From: Ghiorsea sp.
GTDB taxonomy: Bacteria > Pseudomonadota > Zetaproteobacteria > Mariprofundales > Mariprofundaceae
Assembly (NCBI GenBank): GCA_027053695.1
Contig: JALUHL010000036.1
Coordinates: forward strand, 1-5,384
Length of the DNA stretch: 5,384 nucleotides
Reading direction: 5' to 3'
The position numbers and the translations under genes are program-made. The notes below the pieces were generated by a model. That model made no database searches. It was not told where the DNA came from and was given only the letters and a program-made list of their open reading frames with translations. The first letter of the stretch is position 1, and each line of letters starts with the position of its first letter. Of this stretch, positions 1 through 5,245 are shown in pieces.

Positions 1-897
1 ACCATCAACTATGCCACATCAGATGACACAGCTTTGGCAGCAAGTGATTATACTGCCACTTCAGGCACATTAACCATCCCAGCAGGTGCAACCAGCGGTA
101 CGATTGACGTGCCCATCACAGGCGAAACCACATATGAAGCCGATGAAACGCTGACCATGACATTAAGCGCACCAACAGGCGCAACATTGGCGACAGCTAC
201 AGCCGTAGGCACCATCACCAATGATGATGCTATGCCGACTGTATCGGTGAGTATGCCTGCGACGATTACAGAAGGTAATGTAGGGGTGAAGTATATAAAC
301 CCAGCTATCAGTTTAAGTGCGGTATCGGGTTTTGATACAACGATTACTTATTCTTTTACTTCTAACCATGGTGGCTCTGGCAGCGGCACGATGACAATAG
401 CCAAAGGTCAACTCAACCCACCAACTAACATACCTTTTAACATACCTGTAACAGGTAATACATTATATGAAGCGAATGCGAGTGCGGTGATCACCTTAAA
501 CACTGCAACCAACGCAACATTAGGCACAGCGACTGCTACAACAACGATTACCAATGATGATACTATGCCAAGTGTATCGATTGCCCCAGCTTCTGTGAAC
601 GAAGGCAATACAGGCACGACCAGCCTTGATTTTACAGTCACGTTAAGCACGGCATCGGGTGCGATTACCACAGTGAATTATGCCACTACAGATGGCACAG
701 CTTTGGCAGCCTCTGATTATACCAACAGAATAGCCTCTGTAAATATCGCCGCAGGCGCAACAAGCGGCACAATATCAGTGGGTGTCAGTGGTGATACACA
801 GGTTGAACCCGATGAAACACTAACCGTGACACTAAGCGCACCATCAGGCGCAACATTGGGTACAGCTTCTGCAACAGGCACGATTGTTAATGATGAT
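1..897 (+). other. Tandem Calx-beta domains (one partial, two complete)
   Basis: Three successive units each end in a (T/V)NDD segment: at about base 228, at 561 and at 897. The two complete ones span 235-561 (109 residues) and 568-897 (110 residues), a normal length for Calx-beta. Units 1 and 3 are closest to each other: both have an NYAT...DGTALAASDYT-like segment, an AGATSGTI strand and a DETL acidic turn, and they share a 15-nt DNA identity around bases 27-41 and 696-710. The middle unit is degenerate: SDYT is replaced by a Gly/Ser-rich stretch and DETL by EANAS, so its calcium site is probably weakened. Because the first unit is cut by the window edge, more copies may lie upstream. Confidence 0.85.
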
Positions 898-2640
898 GTT
901 GCACCAACTGTAGGCATGACCGTGAGTGGTAAATCTTTAGATTTCACATGGGCAGCGAATAGTTTTACAGGTATTACGGCGGCAAATATTGATCATTATC
1001 GTATTCTAGTGAACCCCGATGGAGCTTCTGGTTTTACAGTTGATCCTTATGCGGCGAATATCCCAAGCACAGCAACAAGCCATAGCCTTGGTATTCCTGT
1101 GCATAAAATCAATTGGTTGTCAGCGCAATATGCCGTTGAGGCATGTAACCTTGCTGAAACAGTTTGTGGCACGTCCGCCAATCAAACCCTTGCTTTGATC
1201 GATTCAGTAGCAGCGACAATTTATACCAAAGCATCCAATTCAGGGGCAAATGATTACTTTGGTTATTCTGTTTCGCTCAGTGGTGATGGTAACACTTTAG
1301 CTGTGAGTGCTTTCTATGAAGATAGTGCTGCCACAGGCATCAATGGTAACCAAGCGGATAATACGGTATCCAATTCAGGTGCTGTGTATGTGTTTAGTAA
1401 AGTTGGAAATACATGGAGCCAACAGGCTTATGTAAAAGCTTCCAATCCAGGAGCGAACGATCATTTTGGTACTTCAGTCTCCCTAAGCACGGATGGCAAT
1501 ACTTTGGCTGTGGGTGCTTACTTAGAAGCTAGTGCTGCCACTGGCATCGGTGGAAACCAGTTGGATAATACAAAAAATAATGCAGGAGCTGTGTATGTGT
1601 TTAGTCGCACGGGCACAGTGTGGACACAACAAGCCTATGTCAAAGCCTCTAACACAGATTTCAATGACTACTTTGGTTATTCTGTAGCGTTAAGCGGTGA
1701 TGGCAATACTTTGGCTGTGGGTGCTTATGGTGAATCCAGCCCAAACACTGGCATTAATATAGGTACTCAGTTAAATGGCGCAATTGAAGCAGGTGCGGTG
1801 TATGTATTTAGTCGCACGGGTACAGTTTGGTCACAGCAAGCTTATGTGAAAGCATCGAATACAGGGGCGGGTGATTGGTTTGGTTTCTCTGTTTCGCTAA
1901 GTGCTAACGGCAATACCTTGGCTGTGGGTGCAAGGACTGAAGATAGCACTGCCACAGGCATCGGTGGTAATCAAGCGGACAATACAGCATCCAATTCAGG
2001 TGCGGTGTATGTATTTAGCCGCACGGGTACGGTCTGGACACAGCAGGCTTATGTGAAAGCTTACAACACAGGACCAAATGATAATTTTGGTTGGGTTGTG
2101 AGCTTAAGTAATGACGGTAATACGATGGTGGTCACTTCTCCTAATGAAGATAGTGCATCTACTGGCGTGGCAGGTAATGGGTTGGATAATACTTCAACTA
2201 ATTCAGGTGCTGTGTATGTATTTAGTAGAGCAGGTTCTGTGTGGACACAGCAAGCCTATCTTAAGGCTTCCAACACTGGTGTGAGTGATTCGTTTGGTTA
2301 CTCTACTCATTTAAGTGGTGATGGTAACACTTTAGCTGTGGGTGCTCACCTTGAAGATAGTGGTGCCGCAGGCATCGGTGGTAATCAAGCGGACAATACA
2401 GCACCCAATTCAGGTGCGGTGTATGTATTTAGCCGCACGGGTACAACATGGATGCAAAAATCTTATGTAAAAGCTTCCAACACAGGAGCTTCTGATGCCT
2501 TTTCTATATCAGTATCTCTAAGCAATGATGGTAATACCTTGGCTGCGGGTGCTTACGTTGAAGATAGTGTCGCAACTGGCATTGGCGGCAATCAAGCGGA
2601 TAATACGGTAATCAATTCAGGTGCAGTGTATCTCTATTGA
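1..2640 (+). CDS. Calx-beta / FG-GAP repeat surface protein, 3' part (5' end outside window)
   Basis: The frame is open from base 1 to the TGA at 2638-2640 and gives 879 residues. A TTG at 34 is an internal Leu codon, not a start, because Calx-beta sequence precedes it. Order: end of one Calx-beta domain (residues 1-76), two full ones (79-187 and 190-299), an Ig/fibronectin-like module (302-407) with two close cysteines (EACNLAETVC) that may form a disulfide, then seven 69-residue FG-GAP-type repeats (408-879). Calx-beta marks are the SDYT segment, the EADETL or EPDETL segment and the terminal TNDD or VNDD. Family knowledge: Calx-beta domains bind calcium, and FG-GAP repeats form integrin-alpha-like propellers in large secreted or surface proteins. 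An extracellular adhesive or binding role is inferred. The protein stops on a propeller strand, with no LPXTG motif or obvious C-terminal sorting domain, so any export signal must lie upstream or be cryptic. A terminator follows 43 nt after the stop. Confidence 0.9.
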   Translation, partial: TINYATSDDTALAASDYTATSGTLTIPAGATSGTIDVPITGETTYEADETLTMTLSAPTGATLATATAVGTITNDDAMPTVSVSMPATITEGNVGVKYINPAISLSAVSGFDTTITYSFTSNHGGSGSGTMTIAKGQLNPPTNIPFNIPVTGNTLYEANASAVITLNTATNATLGTATATTTITNDDTMPSVSIAPASVNEGNTGTTSLDFTVTLSTASGAITTVNYATTDGTALAASDYTNRIASVNIAAGATSGTISVGVSGDTQVEPDETLTVTLSAPSGATLGTASATGTIVNDDVAPTVGMTVSGKSLDFTWAANSFTGITAANIDHYRILVNPDGASGFTVDPYAANIPSTATSHSLGIPVHKINWLSAQYAVEACNLAETVCGTSANQTLALIDSVAATIYTKASNSGANDYFGYSVSLSGDGNTLAVSAFYEDSAATGINGNQADNTVSNSGAVYVFSKVGNTWSQQAYVKASNPGANDHFGTSVSLSTDGNTLAVGAYLEASAATGIGGNQLDNTKNNAGAVYVFSRTGTVWTQQAYVKASNTDFNDYFGYSVALSGDGNTLAVGAYGESSPNTGINIGTQLNGAIEAGAVYVFSRTGTVWSQQAYVKASNTGAGDWFGFSVSLSANGNTLAVGARTEDSTATGIGGNQADNTASNSGAVYVFSRTGTVWTQQAYVKAYNTGPNDNFGWVVSLSNDGNTMVVTSPNEDSASTGVAGNGLDNTSTNSGAVYVFSRAGSVWTQQAYLKASNTGVSDSFGYSTHLSGDGNTLAVGAHLEDSGAAGIGGNQADNTAPNSGAVYVFSRTGTTWMQKSYVKASNTGASDAFSISVSLSNDGNTLAAGAYVEDSVATGIGGNQADNTVINSGAVYLY
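904..1221 (+). other. Ig/fibronectin III-like linker module
   Basis: These 106 residues lie between the last Calx-beta domain and the propeller. They read as alternating beta strands: SLDFTWAA, HYRILVNPDG, SHSLGIPV and QYAVEACN, ending in SANQTLALID. The Trp in the second strand, the Tyr-Arg-Ile/Leu strand and the final strand with spaced cysteines resemble fibronectin III-type folds in bacterial adhesins. The two cysteines seven residues apart suggest an oxidising extracytoplasmic location. The domain assignment rests on pattern reading only. Confidence 0.5.
1951..2030 (+). repeat. Near-identical direct repeat, copy in propeller repeat 4
   Basis: This 80-nt stretch matches bases 2365-2444 in repeat 6 with only two differences, at 1954 (A versus G) and 1990 (T versus C). 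The other repeats differ much more at synonymous sites. The two copies are 414 nt apart, exactly two repeat units, so they are in register. This points to recent sequence exchange or unit duplication within the array. Confidence 0.85.
2365..2444 (+). repeat. Near-identical direct repeat, copy in propeller repeat 6
   Basis: Partner of 1951-2030. The two copies agree at 78 of 80 bases. Identity stops at 2445, where repeat 6 reads ACAACATGG and repeat 4 reads ACGGTCTGG. The shared block covers the GIGGNQADNT loop and the AVYVFSRTG strand. Confidence 0.85.
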
Positions 2641-2682
2641 TCGCGTGATTATGCAGTATCATGATTGATTGCAACAACGATG

Positions 2683-2713
2683 AAAGGTCGCCATGTATGT
2701 GGCGGCCTTTTTT
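2683..2713 (+). terminator. Rho-independent terminator after the repeat-protein gene
   Basis: A 10-bp stem pairs AAAGGTCGCC (2683-2692) with GGCGGCCTTT (2701-2710), with a single U-G wobble, around the 8-nt loop ATGTATGT. It runs directly into six T residues (2708-2713). The stem is GC-rich at its centre and starts 43 nt after the stop codon. This is a textbook intrinsic terminator and separates the upstream gene from the next one. Read on the other strand, the AAA run would also give a short U tract, but no leftward gene is nearby. Confidence 0.92.
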
Positions 2714-2727
2714 GCTTGGTTTAGCGA

Positions 2728-2733
2728 TACAAT
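2728..2733 (+). promoter_or_regulatory. Possible -10 box for the 400-residue exported protein gene
   Basis: TACAAT matches five of six bases of the sigma70 -10 consensus. It sits 36 nt before the start codon and just beyond the upstream terminator, where a promoter is expected. There is no good -35 box 16-18 nt upstream, because that place is occupied by the terminator stem and T tract. The start of transcription would be near 2740. Confidence 0.35.
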
Positions 2734-2752
2734 AACAAAGAAACATATAAAA

Positions 2753-2761
2753 AGAGGTGAT
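2753..2761 (+). promoter_or_regulatory. Strong ribosome binding site for the exported protein gene
   Basis: AGAGGTGAT complements the 3' end of 16S rRNA over nine bases and is well spaced from the ATG at 2764. This fixes the start of the gene and predicts efficient translation. Confidence 0.85.
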
Positions 2762-2763
2762 GT

Positions 2764-3966
2764 ATGCAGCAAAAAGATTGGATTTCAAGATGGTCAAAAA
2801 TAGCTGTGGGTGGTGTGCTGATTCTGAGCAGCACGCAAGCTTTGGCTGTTGAGGGTTATAAGGATATTTATTTGGATAGAGAAAAGGCAATCAATATTCA
2901 TAGTATTTACTGTGGCAAAGATTTGAAAAAGATGCGTGACCTAAAACCATCATATGTCTATACCAATAGCCCAAGTATTGAAGTAGGCACATACTATTTT
3001 AGCAGTGCATACGGCAATTTTTCTTATACATTTAACGCGATTCCAGGCAAAGATCCTAAACAATTATTGGCGCGTGGCATGTTGAACGATGGCAAAACAC
3101 AAAAAGCCGATATGGTGAAAGAAGCGTGTATTGTTGGCAAAATACAAGGCTTACCTGCCAAACTAAATCAAAACCTTAGAACAAAAACAATCATGGTCAG
3201 CGATCCAGAATGGAATCAAATCATGAAGAAATATGCCATGTTTGGTAAGCCTGCGTTTGGCGAAGGTGTGTATACCGATTCAAGAACCCTTGCCAAGCAG
3301 GATGTGCATAATCAAAAGGTATTTGATGCCAATCAGAAATATCTTGAGGAAGCGAAAAACATCTTCCGTGAAAAATATAAGGCAATAGCTGCAAAACTAC
3401 CCGAACAATTAAAACAAGGGATTGCCTATGCTCATCAGAATAATGGGTTTGCAAAAGATAAATCTTACCCAACAATCAAAGAGCCGCTGGTTTGGACACC
3501 CACTGCCAAAGAACGATACAACGACCTAAGCAGGCGACGTGGGCAAATAGCGGACTGGGACAAAGTGAAGCAGGATAATTTCGATTGGTTTTTTAAGCTT
3601 ACAGGGGAATCCAATAGCTTAGAGAGCACGGCATTGGTGCCCACAGCAGATGTGGTGCTCAATGGTAACCGCTTAGAACAAGTCGCCACGGTAAGTGCCC
3701 TGTTTGAAAATGGGAAATCACTTGAGCTGGATTTCTTGATTGTCTCAGAAAAGCTTTCGAGCAGTCTTTTTCACTCCTTGGATGAGATTAAACAGCAAGC
3801 CATAGGCATGCGTGCCAATATGATTGTGGGTGCGAAAAAAGTCAGAGAACCAATTGCTTCTCCTAAGCGGGAAACTTTTGAAGTTTATAGCCCTGTAAAG
3901 AAGGTTGGTCTCTTTTTTACACCATTTAGACTAAAGAAACTCGGCGACACATATCGATACCAATAA
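2764..3966 (+). CDS. Exported protein of unknown function (400 residues)
   Basis: The start is fixed by the AGAGGTGAT site just upstream, and the stop is TAA. Residues 1-28 form a Sec signal peptide: a charged start with K and R, a hydrophobic core (AVGGVLILSS), and an A-L-A cleavage site after residue 28. There is no lipobox cysteine. The mature protein of about 372 residues is Lys-rich and has only two cysteines (C50 and C122), which could pair in the periplasm. A charged, probably helical stretch covers about 175-222. The last third (about 290-400) looks like mixed alpha/beta. The segment DEIKQQAIGMRANMIVGAKK (340-359) faintly recalls the helix-then-strand (alanine/asparagine then valine/isoleucine) motif of YbjQ- and RcsF-like domains, but this is not enough to assign a family. 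No catalytic motif is recognised. It stands alone: a terminator lies before it and a convergent gene after it. Periplasmic or secreted location is inferred. Confidence 0.88.
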   Translation: MQQKDWISRWSKIAVGGVLILSSTQALAVEGYKDIYLDREKAINIHSIYCGKDLKKMRDLKPSYVYTNSPSIEVGTYYFSSAYGNFSYTFNAIPGKDPKQLLARGMLNDGKTQKADMVKEACIVGKIQGLPAKLNQNLRTKTIMVSDPEWNQIMKKYAMFGKPAFGEGVYTDSRTLAKQDVHNQKVFDANQKYLEEAKNIFREKYKAIAAKLPEQLKQGIAYAHQNNGFAKDKSYPTIKEPLVWTPTAKERYNDLSRRRGQIADWDKVKQDNFDWFFKLTGESNSLESTALVPTADVVLNGNRLEQVATVSALFENGKSLELDFLIVSEKLSSSLFHSLDEIKQQAIGMRANMIVGAKKVREPIASPKRETFEVYSPVKKVGLFFTPFRLKKLGDTYRYQ

Positions 3967-4029
3967 TACTTTTAGTTTCGTTGACAAAGGGTGTGATGTT
4001 GATGGTAGCAAAACATATAACGCTGCAAA

Positions 4030-4101
4030 GCCACCTCACTTAAGGTGTGCTTAAAAGCCGTTATTTCATTTGTAAAATCACCTCAAGTCAGGATGGGTGG
4101 C
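4030..4101. repeat. Long imperfect inverted repeat (structured intergenic element)
   Basis: The left arm GCCACC (4030-4035) pairs with GGTGGC (4096-4101). The inner arm TCACTTAAGGTG (4036-4047) pairs with CACCTCAAGTCA (4079-4090) at 10 of 12 positions. A 5-nt bulge (4091-4095) lies on the right side and a 31-nt loop (4048-4078) is enclosed. Short matches continue outward: AAA at 4027-4029 with TTT at 4103-4105, and CTG at 4024-4026... with CAG at 4108-4110, the latter only with bulges. One of the two inner mismatches (4042/4084) becomes a G-U pair in leftward RNA, so the fold is slightly better in a transcript running out of thiG. It may be a bidirectional termination or mRNA-end structure, or a small mobile palindrome of the REP or MITE kind. 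Confidence 0.6.
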
Positions 4102-4153
4102 GTTTAACAGATGGATTTACCAAATGTTGCAACCTTGGCGCAGTTGGCGTGAG

Positions 4154-4173
4154 CTAAGGGAGGCACCCTCTAG
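4154..4173 (-). terminator. Weak hairpin just past thiG, possible transcript end
   Basis: CTA (4154-4156) pairs with TAG (4171-4173), and AGGG (4157-4160) with CCCT (4166-4169), with one bulged base and a 5-nt loop. It lies 11 nt beyond the thiG stop codon. There is no U tract on either strand, so it is not a standard intrinsic terminator. It could protect the 3' end of the thiSG message. Confidence 0.3.
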
Positions 4174-4184
4174 ACACGCACACA

Positions 4185-4964
4185 TTAATCCCAGATATAG
4201 CCTTCTGTAGGTGATGAAGCCGATGCAAATGCCCTTTTTGGCATACGCCCAGCCAAAAATGCCTTGCGACCAGCCCGCACAGCATCACGCATGGCTTCTG
4301 CCATCAAACATTCATCTTTGGCTTCGGCAATCGCAGTATTGATGAGTGCTGCATCTGCGCCCAGCTCCAAAGCTTTGGCTGCATCAGAAGCAGTGCCTAT
4401 ACCAGCATCCACCACGATAGGCACACTTGCACGCTCTTTAATCACACGGATATTAAAAGGATTCGCTAGCCCTCGACCTGAACCAATAGGGTTACCCAAT
4501 GGCATCACTGCCACACAACCCACATCTTCAAGTTTGGTTGCTACAATCGGGTCATCATTGGTATAAACCATCACCTGAAAACCTTCTTTTACTAAAGCTT
4601 CTGCTGCTTTGATGGTTTCTACCACATTGGGATACAAAGTTTGCGTATCACCCAATACTTCCAATTTCACCAAGTCCCAGCCACCTGCTTCCCTAGCCAA
4701 CCTTAGGGTGCGTACTGCATCTTCCGCATTAAAACAGCCTGCTGTATTCGGCAAAATCGTGTATTTTTTCGGGTCGATATAATCAAGTAAGTTTTCTTTA
4801 CCTGCATCGGTGATATTCACTCGGCGCACTGCCACAGTAATCATTTCAGCTTCGGATGCTTCGGTTGCAAGCTTGGTGGTCTCAAAATCTTTGTATTTAC
4901 CTGAACCCACGATTAAACGTGATGTAAATTCGTATGTACCTACTTTAAACGTATCTTTGCTCAT
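4185..4964 (-). CDS. thiG: Thiazole synthase ThiG
   Basis: ThiG condenses 1-deoxy-D-xylulose 5-phosphate, dehydroglycine and sulfur from ThiS-thiocarboxylate into the thiazole phosphate unit of thiamine, in the cytoplasm. The 259-residue product is full length for the family. It shows the GSGKY start of the TIM barrel (20-24), LPNTAGC (71-77), [11 protein letters not shown] with the expected Schiff-base Lys100 and nearby Glu102, [13 protein letters not shown] (154-166), VVDAGIG with Asp186, and the [13 protein letters not shown] tail. The start is uncertain by a few codons. An in-frame TTG at 4985 overlaps the end of thiS and can be discounted. Of two adjacent ATGs (4967 and 4964), the second is better spaced from the GAGG at 4973-4970. 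It follows thiS by 7 nt, so the two are probably one operon with coupled translation. All key residues are intact. Confidence 0.97.
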   Translation of the reverse strand: MSKDTFKVGTYEFTSRLIVGSGKYKDFETTKLATEASEAEMITVAVRRVNITDAGKENLLDYIDPKKYTILPNTAGCFNAEDAVRTLRLAREAGGWDLVKLEVLGDTQTLYPNVVETIKAAEALVKEGFQVMVYTNDDPIVATKLEDVGCVAVMPLGNPIGSGRGLANPFNIRVIKERASVPIVVDAGIGTASDAAKALELGADAALINTAIAEAKDECLMAEAMRDAVRAGRKAFLAGRMPKRAFASASSPTEGYIWD

Positions 4965-4968
4965 CATA

Positions 4969-4973
4969 CCCTC
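4969..4973 (-). promoter_or_regulatory. thiG ribosome binding site overlapping the end of thiS
   Basis: On the minus strand GAGGG reads from 4973 to 4969 and overlaps the TGA stop of thiS (4974-4972). It is one base before the first ATG and four before the second, which favours the second ATG at 4964. The overlap suggests that ribosomes finishing thiS re-initiate on thiG. Confidence 0.65.
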
Positions 4974-5169
4974 AGCCGCCACCAATCATGTGGACAATTT
5001 CTATCCTATCATTTTCTTGCAGTTTCGTGTCTGTATATGCACTTTTAGAAACCACCTCTAAGTTGCGCTCAACAGCCAACATACGTGTTTCTAAACCCAA
5101 CTCAATGATTAAATCTGCTACGGATTTCGCAGCCATTTCCCTTGTTTCACCATTAAGCTGAATTTTCAT
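4972..5169 (-). CDS. thiS: Sulfur carrier protein ThiS
   Basis: This 65-residue ubiquitin-like protein carries sulfur as a C-terminal thiocarboxylate and hands it to ThiG. It starts MKIQLNGE, the usual first strand and turn, has a central helix (about residues 15-24, [10 protein letters not shown]), then [13 protein letters not shown], then [16 protein letters not shown] at the end. The required terminal Gly-Gly is present and is the very end of the protein. The length is normal. The start ATG is preceded by AAAAAGG nine bases upstream, an adequate ribosome binding site. It is first in the leftward unit with thiG. ThiF, which adenylates it, is not encoded in the window and must lie elsewhere. 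Confidence 0.95.
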   Translation of the reverse strand: MKIQLNGETREMAAKSVADLIIELGLETRMLAVERNLEVVSKSAYTDTKLQENDRIEIVHMIGGG

Positions 5170-5205
5170 AAACTTTAACCTTTTTTACCTTTTTCTATCA
5201 AAATT

Positions 5206-5233
5206 AGTGTAAAAATCATCAAAATCAGTTCAA
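5206..5233 (-). promoter_or_regulatory. Candidate sigma70 promoter for thiSG
   Basis: On the minus strand TTGAAC (5233-5228) and TACACT (5211-5206) are spaced 16 bp apart, each with four of six consensus bases. Transcription would begin near 5199 and leave about 30 nt of leader before thiS. Such a leader is too short for a TPP riboswitch. The match is moderate and the region is AT-rich, so chance is possible. Confidence 0.4.
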
Positions 5234-5239
5234 TCTGAT
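5224..5239. repeat. Small dyad over the thiS -35 region
   Basis: ATCAG (5224-5228) and CTGAT (5235-5239) are perfect inverted repeats around a 6-nt centre. The dyad covers the candidate thiS -35 box, so it could be an operator. It is also flanked by T-rich sequence in both directions, so a weak bidirectional terminator is an alternative. It is short and could be chance. Confidence 0.3.
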
Positions 5240-5245
5240 ACATTT

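Larger units (their letters stand above)
1222..2637 (+). repeat. Seven in-frame 207-nt FG-GAP-type repeats (seven-bladed propeller)
   Basis: Repeat units begin at 1222, 1429, 1636, 1843, 2050, 2257 and 2464, always exactly 207 nt (69 residues) apart. The last is shortened to 174 nt by the stop codon. The unit reads roughly Y-V-K-A-S-N-T-G-x-x-D-x-F-G, then SVSLSxDGNTLAVGA, an EDSxATGIGGNQADNT loop, NSGAVYVF, and SRTGTVWTQQA. This matches the bacterial FG-GAP_2-like pattern (family resemblance recalled, not searched). The DGNT turn replaces the fuller DxDxDG calcium loop of integrins. The last unit lacks the SRTGTVWTQQA strand, while the segment before unit 1 supplies a similar strand (AATIYTKAS), so the ring may close by strand swapping between its ends (inference). 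Confidence 0.92.
3967..4184. other. Convergent intergenic region without a supported gene
   Basis: These 218 nt separate the stop codon of the exported protein gene from the stop codon of thiG on the opposite strand. Reading frames here are at most about 15 codons. The stretch holds a long imperfect inverted repeat and a small hairpin (listed separately), but no hairpin with a T tract. Termination for both genes is therefore either by these structures or Rho-dependent. Confidence 0.7.

Noticed and set aside
408..947. Minus-strand open frames across the Calx-beta region
   Set aside because: They are shadows of the repetitive plus-strand coding sequence: low-complexity Val/Ala-rich peptides without ribosome binding sites.
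1222..2637. CRISPR-like or satellite array
   Set aside because: The 207-nt periodicity is in frame, varies mostly at synonymous or loop positions and encodes FG-GAP-type repeats. There are no identical short repeats with unique spacers.
2612..2890. Minus-strand 92-codon frame over the intergenic region and the start of the exported protein gene
   Set aside because: It runs through the terminator and the strong ribosome binding site of the plus-strand gene and has no plausible start signal.
3981..4009. Perfect -35 box TTGACA after the exported protein gene
   Set aside because: No acceptable -10 box lies 16-18 bp downstream (GGTAGC or similar), and no gene follows on that strand.
3996..4043. 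15-codon frame with an AAAGG site in front
   Set aside because: It is too short, falls partly inside the inverted repeat, and the peptide shows no leader-peptide codon bias or attenuator downstream.
4015..4108. Integron attC-like site (ATATAAC on the left, GTTTAAC on the right, palindrome between)
   Set aside because: Each end matches the 7-base core pattern at six of seven positions, but the two ends do not pair with each other beyond AAC/GTT, and neither neighbour looks like a gene cassette. No integrase is present in the window.
4111..4152. 13-codon frame starting ATG GAT TTA after the palindrome
   Set aside because: There is no ribosome binding site, it ends quickly, and it shows no sign of a longer conserved or broken gene.
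4264..4566. Plus-strand 100-codon frame opposite thiG
   Set aside because: It lies fully inside thiG, which has all family motifs. The Ala/Ser-rich product is typical of an antisense shadow.
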